A stretch of 5,898 nt of DNA from Oscillospiraceae bacterium (GCA_029068025.1 JAIEDJ010000053.1:1-5898); one strand, 5' to 3'; positions 1-5,491 are shown, numbered from the stretch's first letter. Numbers and translations are program-made. The notes: generated from the letters alone by a model not told the origin.

Positions 1-38
1 TTGGGCAAAGCACATAATGCGTACAAGTAAGCGGGCGG

Positions 39-60
39 CAAAGCCGTTAGGCGGTCTTTG
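39..60. other. Short imperfect hairpin downstream of the anti-sigma gene
   Basis: CAAAGCCG (39-46) pairs with CGGtCTTTG (52-60), giving 8 bp around a 5-nt loop with one bulged T. It lies 17 nt beyond the stop codon of the minus-strand sigma/anti-sigma operon. Neither strand has a T-run after the stem, so it is a poor intrinsic terminator. It could be a processing or stability stem, or part of a repeat that continues beyond the window edge. GGCAAAGC also occurs at both 4-11 and 37-44, which suggests local repetition. No gene is visible in 1-76. Confidence 0.35.
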
Positions 61-76
61 TGCGGTGTTGCCTTAA

Positions 77-799
77 TTACGGAAGCCATTTGCCCTCAAC
101 GGTGATATGATCGTTGGTTGTGTAAAATCCCAGAAGAAGCTCATCTCCCGCTGCGGCTTTCTCCGTGTAATCAATAAGGTAATCGCCTTCCTTGTTTTCG
201 TGTACTATGATCTCGCCAAGGTGCGTTAATTTGTATTTGCCGAGCATATATTTGCCGTTCTCATACAAATAGTCTTTTCGATCAACCATTATATTCAGGG
301 TAAAATGCTCGCTTGTATTCTGAAAGGCGATGTGCAGCGCGGCAAAGTTACTGTCATCGGTCACTATTACGGGATCGGTGTGAACAACATCGGACTCGGG
401 ATCTAACCGGATCGTGTTGAATTCGTGTCCGTTTATAATTACAGAATTCTTTTTTTCGATCTTATTGATCTCGTTGATTTCCGAGTTAAGCTTGTCAGCG
501 ATAGATGCGTAACTGTCCGATATATCCGAAGAACTCATAGATACCTCCGGGCTTGAGCCAGCGGACTGTATGCCGTGCAGCTTCAGTCCTCCGAAAATTC
601 CGGCAGCCAGAATACAGATCGCCGCCGCTGTAAAGAGCATTGTCCTCCAAAGCGGGAACGGTCTGCGCTCCTCGATAATAATTGCTTCGCCTTCCTTCGT
701 CCAGGCATCCTCAAGTATATTCTCATCCAGTGTCCAGGCGTCCTCGACTATATCCTCGTCAAGACCGCCAAGAAGCTCAAAAAAGTCTTTTCCGTTCAT
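77..799 (-). CDS. Probable membrane-anchored anti-sigma factor/ECF partner protein
   Basis: This is a 240-residue protein with an acidic cytoplasmic N-terminus (about 1-45), a basic and aromatic stretch (ERRPFPLWR, 44-52), one hydrophobic membrane segment (about 53-75) and an extracytoplasmic C-terminal domain of about 165 residues. There is no cleavable signal peptide; the topology is N-in/C-out. The start overlaps the sigma-factor stop (ATGA), with GGAGGGG in the sigma gene's last codons as ribosome binding site, so the two are translationally coupled. Single-TM proteins encoded directly after an ECF sigma gene are usually its anti-sigma factor; the role here is inferred from that context and topology. 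I see no zinc-binding HxxxCxxC motif of the classical ZAS domain. The N-terminus contains a tandem 11-residue duplication (LDEDIVEDAWT / LDENILEDAWT). The outer domain is not one I recognise; a signal-sensing role would be inference. Confidence 0.7.
   Translation of the reverse strand: MNGKDFFELLGGLDEDIVEDAWTLDENILEDAWTKEGEAIIIEERRPFPLWRTMLFTAAAICILAAGIFGGLKLHGIQSAGSSPEVSMSSSDISDSYASIADKLNSEINEINKIEKKNSVIINGHEFNTIRLDPESDVVHTDPVIVTDDSNFAALHIAFQNTSEHFTLNIMVDRKDYLYENGKYMLGKYKLTHLGEIIVHENKEGDYLIDYTEKAAAGDELLLGFYTTNDHITVEGKWLP
699..764 (-). repeat. Two tandem 33-bp repeats inside the anti-sigma gene
   Basis: Units 699-731 and 732-764 are adjacent, in phase and identical at 26 of 33 bases. They encode LDEDIVEDAWT (residues 13-23) and LDENILEDAWT (24-34). 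The mostly synonymous or conservative differences indicate an in-frame duplication that has been kept under coding constraint rather than a very recent slip. Confidence 0.85.
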
Positions 800-1356
800 A
801 GCTCATACCCCTCCTTTTCAAGAAATTTGCGCAGGCGACCGCGCGTGCGGTTAAGGATGACCGAAACAGTATTTTTGCGTGTTCCGAAGCGCTCCGCAAT
901 TTCCGAAAGCTCGCAGCAGTACCAATACCGCAGAACAAATATCCGGCGGTTTTCTATAGGTATCTGCCGCAGGAAGCTGTTGACCGCGGCAAGCAGCTCT
1001 TTGTTTTCATAAGTACGCTCCACGCTGCCTTTGTCGGGAATACACTCCTCAAGCTCCTCGAACACAACCTCCGCTGTGCCGCTCCCGCGCTTTCCCGCGT
1101 TTTTTGCCTTAAGCATATTGATCGCGGTATTCCTTACGATCCTGCAAAGGAACGTTCCCAGCACCTGAGGACAGTGAGGCGGTATCAGCTCCCAGAGCTT
1201 AAGATATGAATCGTTTACGCAGTCCTCGGCGTCCTCGCGGTTTTTCAGAATATTATTCGCGACAGTCAGGCAGCGCTTTCCGTGCTTCTTTTCCGTGACG
1301 GAGAGGGCGGTTTCGTTCCGGTCCCGGAAAAGCTGCACTATTTCGCTGTCATTCAT
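796..1356 (-). CDS. ECF-type RNA polymerase sigma factor (sigma-70 family)
   Basis: The 186-residue protein has the two-domain ECF layout. A region 2 helix lies around 35-60 (ILKNREDAEDCVNDSYLKLW, matching the family's D-A-E-D-x-V-x-D/E-x-F/Y pattern). A region 4 helix-turn-helix lies around 131-180 (IPIENRRIFVLRYWY, then SEIAERFGTRKNTVSVILNRTRGRLRKFL). There is no region 1 or 3, as expected for ECF sigmas. The start at 1356 is preferred over an in-frame ATG 14 codons upstream because an SD of GAGGGGG lies 7 nt before it and homologous sigma factors start near here; the longer version adds an unrelated MAKKVEFIFRGGEL. It directs core polymerase to a specific regulon and is probably held inactive by the overlapping downstream membrane protein. 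The inducing signal cannot be read from the sequence. Confidence 0.9.
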   Translation of the reverse strand: MNDSEIVQLFRDRNETALSVTEKKHGKRCLTVANNILKNREDAEDCVNDSYLKLWELIPPHCPQVLGTFLCRIVRNTAINMLKAKNAGKRGSGTAEVVFEELEECIPDKGSVERTYENKELLAAVNSFLRQIPIENRRIFVLRYWYCCELSEIAERFGTRKNTVSVILNRTRGRLRKFLEKEGYEL

Positions 1357-1363
1357 AAGCTCA

Positions 1364-1371
1364 CCCCCTCT
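1364..1371 (-). promoter_or_regulatory. Ribosome binding site fixing the sigma-factor start
   Basis: On the minus strand AGAGGGGG ends 7 nt before the ATG at 1356. No comparable purine-rich site precedes the alternative ATG at 1398, whose upstream sequence is GTTACAGG-rich complement and AT tracts. This site therefore decides the start. Confidence 0.7.
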
Positions 1372-1435
1372 GAATATAAACTCAACTTTTTTTGCCAAAA
1401 GTTACAGGTGGTTTAAAAATTTTTAATTTTATTTT

Positions 1436-1479
1436 AAAAAGCATTGCCGCCGCAGGTCGTATGATCGATCCGCGGCGGC
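1436..1479 (-). terminator. Intrinsic terminator of thrH
   Basis: On the minus strand GCCGCCGC (1479-1472) pairs with GCGGCGGC (1453-1446), extended inward by GG/CC past a one-base bulge. It is followed within a few nucleotides by TTTTT (1440-1436). It begins 14 nt after the thrH stop codon. The plus strand also has a T-rich flank (TGTTTATTTGGTTTTT), but no plus-strand gene ends here. Confidence 0.8.
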
Positions 1480-1493
1480 TGTTTATTTGGTTT

Positions 1494-2096
1494 TTATGCC
1501 AGCTTTTCCTTGAGGAACTTCATCAGATCCGCGTATTCCTCAAACGCGGGAAGGTCGGGGTAGTCCGCCTTGATCTTTTCGGTGGAGCGGAACAGGAATC
1601 CGTACTTTGAAGCCTGGATCATTCCCAGGTCGTTGAACGAGTCTCCTCCCGCGATGGTCTCAAAGCCGATAGACTGAAGTGCCTTGACAGTGGTGAGCTT
1701 CGACTTCTCACAGCGCATTTTAAAGCCCGTGATCTCGCCGTCGGGAGCGACCTCCAGCGAGTTGCAGAAGATAGTCGGCAGCCCAAGCTTTTTCATAAGC
1801 GGCGCGGCAAACTGCGTGAACGTATCGCTGATTATGATCACCTGCGAGAGCGTGCGCAGCTCATCAAGAAACTCCTTCGCGCCGGGCATGGGGTCGATCT
1901 TCGCGATGGTGTCCTGGATCTCCTTCAAGCCGAGCTTGTGCTCCTTGAGGATCCCAAGCCGCCACTTCATCAGCTTGTCGTAATCGGGTTCGTCACGGGT
2001 GGTGCGCTTAAGCTCGGGGATCCCGCTCTCCTCGGCAAAGGCTATCCAGATCTCGGGGACAAGTACCCCTTCAAGGTCTAAACAAGTAATGTACAT
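1494..2096 (-). CDS. thrH: ThrH-like phosphoserine phosphatase / homoserine phosphotransferase (HAD family)
   Basis: The 200-residue protein closely follows the ThrH family as known from Pseudomonas: an N-terminal C-L-D-L-E-G-V-L-V-P-E-I-W-I-A-F-A-E block, T-T-R-D-x-P-D-Y-D-x-L-M, and HAD core motifs. Motif I is D7-L-E9-G (the nucleophile Asp followed by Glu in place of the usual second Asp, a family trait), motif II is S90-D91-T, motif III Lys is at 131 or 133, and motif IV is G-G-D152-S-F-N-D156. Known family members hydrolyse phosphoserine to serine and can transfer its phosphate to homoserine, so a role in serine/threonine supply in the cytosol is expected. The start has AAGGAG 8 nt upstream and a good promoter, and the gene stands alone with its own terminator. 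Length matches the family. Which of the two activities dominates cannot be told from sequence. Confidence 0.88.
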   Translation of the reverse strand: MYITCLDLEGVLVPEIWIAFAEESGIPELKRTTRDEPDYDKLMKWRLGILKEHKLGLKEIQDTIAKIDPMPGAKEFLDELRTLSQVIIISDTFTQFAAPLMKKLGLPTIFCNSLEVAPDGEITGFKMRCEKSKLTTVKALQSIGFETIAGGDSFNDLGMIQASKYGFLFRSTEKIKADYPDLPAFEEYADLMKFLKEKLA

Positions 2097-2130
2097 AATG
2101 ATTTCTCCTTAATAAAAAATTACCATTAAT

Positions 2131-2159
2131 ATTTTATCACATTACTGCAACTTTTTCAA
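2131..2159 (-). promoter_or_regulatory. Sigma-70/SigA-type promoter of thrH
   Basis: On the minus strand the -35 is TTGAAA (2159-2154), the spacer is exactly 17 nt, and the -10 is TAAAAT (2136-2131) preceded by TGA, an extended -10 TGn. It implies a transcript start near 2124 and a 5' leader of about 28 nt before the ATG at 2096. Confidence 0.7.
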
Positions 2160-2188
2160 GAGGTTTGATAATTTTTTTATCTTTATCC

Positions 2189-2217
2189 TTGACAAAATCG
2201 GATATATGTGTTATAAT
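2189..2217 (+). promoter_or_regulatory. Consensus SigA promoter of ruvX-SLOG operon
   Basis: TTGACA (2189-2194), 17-nt spacer and TATAAT (2212-2217) are an exact consensus match with TGT directly before the -10 (extended TGn). The predicted start is near 2224. It runs divergently from the thrH promoter; the two -35 boxes are about 30 bp apart, so they may compete for or share regulators. Confidence 0.85.
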
Positions 2218-2247
2218 TAATTAAAATGTTCAGACAGGAGTATTGCT

Positions 2248-2685
2248 ATGAAGATTATGGCGGTAGATTACGGCGACAGCAGAACGGGGCTTGCTATGTG
2301 CGACGCGGGCGAGATACTTGCGTCTCCGCTGGAAACGGTTTTTGAAAAGGATTTTGACAGATGTATAGAAAAGGTCGCGGAGATCTCCAAGGCAAAAAAA
2401 GCGGAGATGATAATCGTCGGTAACCCGATCAATATGAACGGAACGATAGGTCCGCGCTCGGAGAAATGCAGTCTGTTCGCCGAGAAGCTGCGTGAGCTGG
2501 TGGACGTTGAGGTGGAGATGTGGGACGAGCGCTCCTCGACCGTAACCGCGATCTCGTATATGAACGATGTGAACAAGCGCGGCAAGAAGCGCAGGGAAGT
2601 GCTTGATCAAGCGGCGGCTGCGGTCATTCTCGACAGCTATCTCGAATACAGAAAAAACCAAGCGGCACGCGCGGCGGACAAGTGA
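2248..2685 (+). CDS. ruvX: RuvX/YqgF-family Holliday junction resolvase (pre-16S rRNA nuclease family)
   Basis: The protein is 145 residues, normal for YqgF/RuvX. It has the RNase H-like fold signature: motif A at 4-16 (MAVDYGDSRTGLA, with acidic D7), a central I-I-V-G-N-P-I-N-M-N-G (55-65) with downstream R70-S-E, W-D-E-R (92-95, D93/E94) and the last acidic motif K-K-R-R-E-V-L-D120-Q-A-A-A-A-V-I-L. All expected catalytic acids are present. The family processes the 5' end of 16S rRNA in E. coli and has been proposed to resolve Holliday junctions, and acts in the cytosol. ATG 2248 is preceded by CAGGAG at 7 nt. It is the first gene after a consensus promoter and is followed by the SLOG-family gene 109 nt later. 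Which enzymatic role applies here cannot be decided from sequence. Confidence 0.92.
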   Translation: MKIMAVDYGDSRTGLAMCDAGEILASPLETVFEKDFDRCIEKVAEISKAKKAEMIIVGNPINMNGTIGPRSEKCSLFAEKLRELVDVEVEMWDERSSTVTAISYMNDVNKRGKKRREVLDQAAAAVILDSYLEYRKNQAARAADK

Positions 2686-2776
2686 TACTTATCACGCTCA
2701 GAGTTTCCCACAGAAGAATAAATCACTGCACGAAAATGGCCGCGGTCTTTTCTTTGTTCTAAAGCGTGATAAGTAT
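2685..2776. repeat. 92-nt element bounded by perfect 14-bp inverted repeats
   Basis: ATACTTATCACGCT (2685-2698) is the exact reverse complement of AGCGTGATAAGTAT (2763-2776); the 64 nt between hold no ORF with a ribosome binding site. The left arm starts on the last base of the ruvX stop codon, and the right arm ends just before the SD of the next gene. There is no evident target-site duplication. The left arm also sits in a small palindrome, GTGATA-CT-TATCAC (2682-2695), and the right end holds a degraded copy of it. Options are an intercistronic RNA stem, a MITE-like remnant, or two operator copies. Confidence 0.6.
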
Positions 2777-2794
2777 GAGCATCGGAGGTTTATA

Positions 2795-3283
2795 ATGTAC
2801 AGAGTTTCGTTTACGGGATACCGCCCCGAGAAGCTGCCGTTTTTCGGTGAGGACGATCCCATGTGTATCGACCTTAAAGAACGAATTTTCAAGGAGATCT
2901 CGGCGCTTGCCGATGACGGCGCGACGGAGTTCTGCACGGGAATGGCGCTCGGCGTGGATACCTGGTGCGCCGAAGCAGTCCTTCGGCTGAAAAGCGAGCG
3001 CCCCGGTATAACGCTCATAGCGCTTATCCCCTGCCCCGAACAGGACAGCAAGTGGAATTCGGAACAGAAGCGGCGGTATCATAATATTCTCGAACAATGT
3101 GACAGGAAGCTCACCATCTCGCCGAAATATACAAGGGACTGTATGCACAAGCGCGACCGCGCTCTTGTCGATATGTGCGACGTTCTTGTAGCCGTTTACG
3201 ACGGCAAGGAGGGCGGCACAAAATATACCGTTGAATACGCGAAAAAACAAGGCAGAAAAACGATAATTCTGCCTGTGGTTTAG
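2795..3283 (+). CDS. SLOG-family protein, DUF1273/YpsA-like
   Basis: The 162-residue protein opens with V-S-F-T-G-Y-R-P-E-K-L-P-F (4-16), the hallmark of DUF1273/YpsA proteins. It then shows F-C-T-G-M-A-L-G-V-D-T-W-C-A-E (46-60), an I-P-C-P-E-Q-D-x-K-W segment (78-87), M-H-K-R-D-R-A-L-V-D (117-126) and V-Y-D-G-K-E-G-G-T (134-142). This arrangement is the Rossmann-like SLOG fold, whose members bind nucleotide-type ligands. Bacillus YpsA affects cell division, but the biochemical activity is unknown, and I assign none here. The start at 2795 is chosen because GGAGG (2784-2788) lies 6 nt upstream; an open frame continues 64 codons further up, through the inverted-repeat element and out of frame across ruvX, without any support. 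It is probably cotranscribed with ruvX, and a terminator follows. Confidence 0.85.
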   Translation: MYRVSFTGYRPEKLPFFGEDDPMCIDLKERIFKEISALADDGATEFCTGMALGVDTWCAEAVLRLKSERPGITLIALIPCPEQDSKWNSEQKRRYHNILEQCDRKLTISPKYTRDCMHKRDRALVDMCDVLVAVYDGKEGGTKYTVEYAKKQGRKTIILPVV

Positions 3284-3307
3284 GCAAAAATCCAAGGCAG
3301 CTATGAA

Positions 3308-3340
3308 ACAGCGCCCAGGCAAGCGGGCGCTGTCTTTTTT
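3308..3340 (+). terminator. Intrinsic terminator of the ruvX-SLOG operon
   Basis: ACAGCGCCC (3308-3316) and GGGCGCTGT (3325-3333) form a 9-bp GC-rich stem with an 8-nt loop, followed by TCTTTTTT (3333-3340). The U-tract overlaps the stop codon of the convergent trxB (3339-3341), so the two transcripts end tail to tail. On the minus strand the stem is followed only by TTTCATAG, which gives weaker termination for trxB. Confidence 0.9.
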
Positions 3341-4241
3341 ATTCCGATCTGTCTATATACCGTTCGGCGGAGATCGCGGCGTTTGCGCCGTCCGCAGCCG
3401 CTGTTATTACCTGCCTGAGCGTCGTGGTACGCACATCCCCCGCGGCAAATAACCCCTCCGCGGAGGTCCTGCAGTCCTCTCCTGCGGCAACATAGCCGCT
3501 GCCGTCCAGCTCGCAGATACCGTTCAGCAGCTGTGAATTCGGCACGCTGCCCACCGCGGCAAACACCCCGTCTACCGCAAGACTGAAAGTTTCGCCGTTC
3601 CGTGCATATGTTATCCCTTCGGCATTTGTTCCGCCCGTGACCTCGGTCAGTACCGCGCTCATTATTGTCACGATATTCGCAGTCCCGGATACCTGCTTTT
3701 GCAGCGACTTATTAGCGCGGAACTCATCACGGCGGTGAACAAGATACACCGTCTTCGCGAGCTTTGAAAGGTAGAGCGCGTCCCCGAGCGCGGTATCCCC
3801 GCCGCCGATCACCGCAACGGTCTTATCCTTATAAAAAGCCCCGTCGCACACCGCGCAGTATGACACGCGCTGTTTTCCGTCACCGTTCACGCCAAGCCGC
3901 CGATATGACGTTCCGGCGGAATAGATGATCGCTTTTGCTGTCTGAGCGCTGCCGTCCGCGAAATCAACGCGCCAGTTCTTCCTGTCACGCTCGATTTTCG
4001 TGACCTCGCCATTGAAAAACTCCGCACCAAGTTCTTCGGCGTGCTTGCGGAAGCTCTCGCCGAGATCAAAGCCGCTTATCCCGTACAAGCCGGGATAGTT
4101 GTCAACACGCTCTGTTACTGCGATCTGACCCGTTCCCATATGATCCTTCTCCGCCACAAGCACCGAGAACTGCGCTCTTTTCGCGTATATCGCGGCAGTA
4201 AGCCCGGCAGGACCGCTGCCTATTATAATTATATCGTACAT
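3339..4241 (-). CDS. trxB: Thioredoxin-disulfide reductase (NADPH, low-Mr type)
   Basis: The 300-residue flavoprotein reduces thioredoxin with NADPH in the cytosol. The FAD-binding motif G-S-G-P-A-G is at 8-13, the redox-active C129-A-V-C132-D-G-A-F is in place, and the NADPH domain has G-G-G-D-T-A (146-151) and H-R-R-D-E-F-R-A (169-176). The C-terminal FAD motif is F-A-A-G-D-V-R (265-271), followed by R-Q-V-I-T-A-A-A-D-G-A-N-A-A. The intact HRRDEFRA argues for a true NADPH enzyme rather than a clostridial ferredoxin- or deazaflavin-linked relative. Length is at the short end of normal (300-320). The ATG at 4241 has AAGGAAG about 7 nt upstream. It is downstream of cysK on the same strand, with a 117-bp gap containing a hairpin and a possible -10, so it probably has its own promoter with possible readthrough. 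No thioredoxin gene is next to it. Confidence 0.95.
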   Translation of the reverse strand: MYDIIIIGSGPAGLTAAIYAKRAQFSVLVAEKDHMGTGQIAVTERVDNYPGLYGISGFDLGESFRKHAEELGAEFFNGEVTKIERDRKNWRVDFADGSAQTAKAIIYSAGTSYRRLGVNGDGKQRVSYCAVCDGAFYKDKTVAVIGGGDTALGDALYLSKLAKTVYLVHRRDEFRANKSLQKQVSGTANIVTIMSAVLTEVTGGTNAEGITYARNGETFSLAVDGVFAAVGSVPNSQLLNGICELDGSGYVAAGEDCRTSAEGLFAAGDVRTTTLRQVITAAADGANAAISAERYIDRSE

Positions 4242-4280
4242 AGCGCACTTCCTTTACACACGATCTATCCGACTTAGTAT

Positions 4281-4311
4281 ATTATAAGAACAGACTTTTT
4301 ATACAGATCAA
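4281..4311 (-). promoter_or_regulatory. Possible trxB promoter
   Basis: On the minus strand TATAAT (4286-4281) is a perfect -10 located about 40 nt before the start codon. The best -35 is TTGATC (4311-4306), but the spacer of 19 nt is longer than the optimum, so the -35 assignment is uncertain. Confidence 0.4.
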
Positions 4312-4313
4312 CG

Positions 4314-4336
4314 TGCCCCCGATATTTTCGGGGGCA
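4314..4336 (-). terminator. Stem-loop after cysK, possible partial terminator
   Basis: TGCCCCCGA / TCGGGGGCA (4314-4322 with 4328-4336) makes a perfect 9-bp stem with a 5-nt loop, 22 nt past the cysK stop. The stem is strong, but on the minus strand it is followed by CGTTGATCTGTAT, with no real U-tract. It could be a leaky terminator allowing cysK-trxB readthrough, or a 3' stabilising stem. The plus strand also lacks a T-run. Confidence 0.5.
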
Positions 4337-4358
4337 ATTATGTATTTCAAAGGTTATA

Positions 4359-5288
4359 TCAATTGCTGAACATCGGCGTTGAAAGATAGCGTTCCCCCGT
4401 ATCGGGGAGAAGAGCCACGATGATCTTGCCCTTGTTCTCCGGGCGCTTCGCAAGCTCCGCGGCGGCGTGAACGGCAGCTCCCGATGAGATACCGACAAGC
4501 ACGCCCTCGTGCTGAGCCAGAAATCTGCCCGCTTCAAACGCCGCGTCGTTCTCCACGGTAATGATCTCATCATAGATCTTGGTATTCAGCGTTTCGGGAA
4601 CGAATCCCGCTCCGATACCCTGAATTTTATGAGGACCCGCAGTGCCCTTGGAAAGCACGGGAGAATCCGCGGGTTCAACGGCAATTATCTTAACGTTCGG
4701 ATTTTTGCTCTTGAGGAACTCGCCGGTTCCCGATATCGTTCCGCCCGTGCCTATGCCCGCAACGAAAATATCCACCTTTCCGTCGGTGTCGTTCCAGATC
4801 TCGGGGCCGGTTGAATCAAGGTGAGCCTTCGGATTGGACGGATTTGTGAACTGGCTCGGGATAAAGCTGTTCGGCGTTTCAGCGGCAAGCTCCTCCGCTT
4901 TGGCGATTGCGCCCTTCATGCCCTTTGCGCCTTCGGTCAGCACAAGCTCCGCACCGTATGCCTTAAGCAGATTTCTGCGTTCCACGCTCATTGTCTCGGG
5001 CATGGTGAGGATCACCTTATACCCTCTCGAAGCAGCGACCGCTGAAAGCCCGATGCCCGTGTTTCCGCTTGTCGGCTCGATAATAACGGAATTCGGGGTC
5101 AGGATCCCCTTTGCCTCCGCGTCATCGATCATCGCCTTCGCGACTCTGTCCTTCACGCTGCCTGCGGGATTGAAATATTCGAGCTTGCCGTAAATGTCCG
5201 CCTCAAGCTTGTTTGCCGCAATGTAATTCTTGAGCTTCAGCAGCGGAGTGCCGCCGACCAGCTCTGTGATACTGTTAAATACCTTCAT
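4359..5288 (-). CDS. cysK: Cysteine synthase A (O-acetylserine sulfhydrylase)
   Basis: The 309-residue PLP enzyme makes cysteine from O-acetyl-L-serine and sulfide in the cytosol. Lys46 in N-P-A-G-S-V-K46-D-R is the PLP Schiff-base lysine. The substrate loop is E-P-T-S-G-N-T-G-I-G (71-80), the phosphate-binding loop is G-I-G-T-G-G-T-I-S-G-T-G (178-189), and G-I-S-S-G-A-A (266-272) and L-P-D-T-G-E-R-Y-L-S-T (294-304) complete the family pattern. Length matches CysK rather than CysM-type paralogues, although CysK/CysM cannot be fully separated by eye. The start at 5288 is chosen over an in-frame ATG at 5342 because AGGAG lies 7 nt upstream and M-K-V-F-N-S-I-T-E-L is the family N-terminus; the extra 18 residues would also fall in the 5' leader hairpin. 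No cysE lies in the window. A strong promoter and hairpin leader lie upstream. Confidence 0.96.
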   Translation of the reverse strand: MKVFNSITELVGGTPLLKLKNYIAANKLEADIYGKLEYFNPAGSVKDRVAKAMIDDAEAKGILTPNSVIIEPTSGNTGIGLSAVAASRGYKVILTMPETMSVERRNLLKAYGAELVLTEGAKGMKGAIAKAEELAAETPNSFIPSQFTNPSNPKAHLDSTGPEIWNDTDGKVDIFVAGIGTGGTISGTGEFLKSKNPNVKIIAVEPADSPVLSKGTAGPHKIQGIGAGFVPETLNTKIYDEIITVENDAAFEAGRFLAQHEGVLVGISSGAAVHAAAELAKRPENKGKIIVALLPDTGERYLSTPMFSN

Positions 5289-5316
5289 ATAAGTTCTCCT
5301 TTCATAATGCCCTGAT

Positions 5317-5342
5317 ATGATAGCCGCAATAAAGCCTATCAT
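5317..5342 (-). promoter_or_regulatory. Inverted repeat/hairpin in the cysK 5' leader
   Basis: ATGATAG (5317-5323) and CTATCAT (5336-5342) are perfect 7-bp inverted arms 12 nt apart, in the roughly 70-nt untranslated leader between the promoter and the SD. It could be an RNA hairpin or a dimeric operator placed just after the transcript start. I cannot match it to a named cysteine regulator site. Confidence 0.4.
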
Positions 5343-5363
5343 CTATATAGGTTTTATGTGTTT

Positions 5364-5392
5364 ATTATATCACCTTTAAATCAAGTTGTCAA
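5364..5392 (-). promoter_or_regulatory. Consensus SigA promoter of cysK
   Basis: On the minus strand TTGACA (5392-5387), a 17-nt spacer and TATAAT (5369-5364) match consensus exactly, with TGA before the -10 (extended TGn). The transcript should start near 5357, giving a 5' leader of about 70 nt. It lies back to back with the MATE promoter; the two TTGACA boxes are 35 bp apart across an AT-rich tract. Confidence 0.88.
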
Positions 5393-5427
5393 TACCTTTT
5401 CGATTTTTTTTAAATATTTTTTCGGAC

Positions 5428-5456
5428 TTGACATTTCAAAAAATATATGTTACAAT
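5428..5456 (+). promoter_or_regulatory. SigA promoter of the MATE leader
   Basis: TTGACA (5428-5433), a 17-nt spacer and TACAAT (5451-5456), with TGT immediately before the -10 (extended TGn). It predicts a start near 5463 and thus an untranslated leader of about 200 nt before the MATE start codon. Such a strong promoter so far from the gene fits control by attenuation downstream. Confidence 0.82.
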
Positions 5457-5491
5457 AATATACGGTTCATCGGAGGATGTTGCAACTCATA

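Noticed and set aside
44..54. GTTAGGC resembling an integron attC core site
   Set aside because: Only one core-like heptamer is present; no matching RYYYAAC partner, no integrase and no cassette array lie in the window.
1357..1398. Upstream ATG extending the ECF sigma factor by 14 residues
   Set aside because: No ribosome binding site there, the added residues look non-family, and a strong SD sits before the ATG at 1356.
2603..2794. 64-codon N-terminal extension of the SLOG protein
   Set aside because: It overlaps ruvX in another frame, lacks an SD, and the conserved domain begins directly at the ATG at 2795.
3325..3340. Terminator at 3308-3340 as an efficient bidirectional terminator
   Set aside because: The minus-strand side has only TTTCATAG after the stem, so efficient termination of trxB by it is not supported.
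3887..4277. Small ORFs overlapping trxB in other frames (3887-4069 minus, 4041-4277 plus)
   Set aside because: They are arginine/serine/alanine-rich products of reading a GC-rich gene out of frame, with no family features or ribosome binding sites.
5289..5342. Upstream ATG extending CysK by 18 residues
   Set aside because: The family N-terminus and a good SD both point to 5288; the extension overlaps the leader hairpin.
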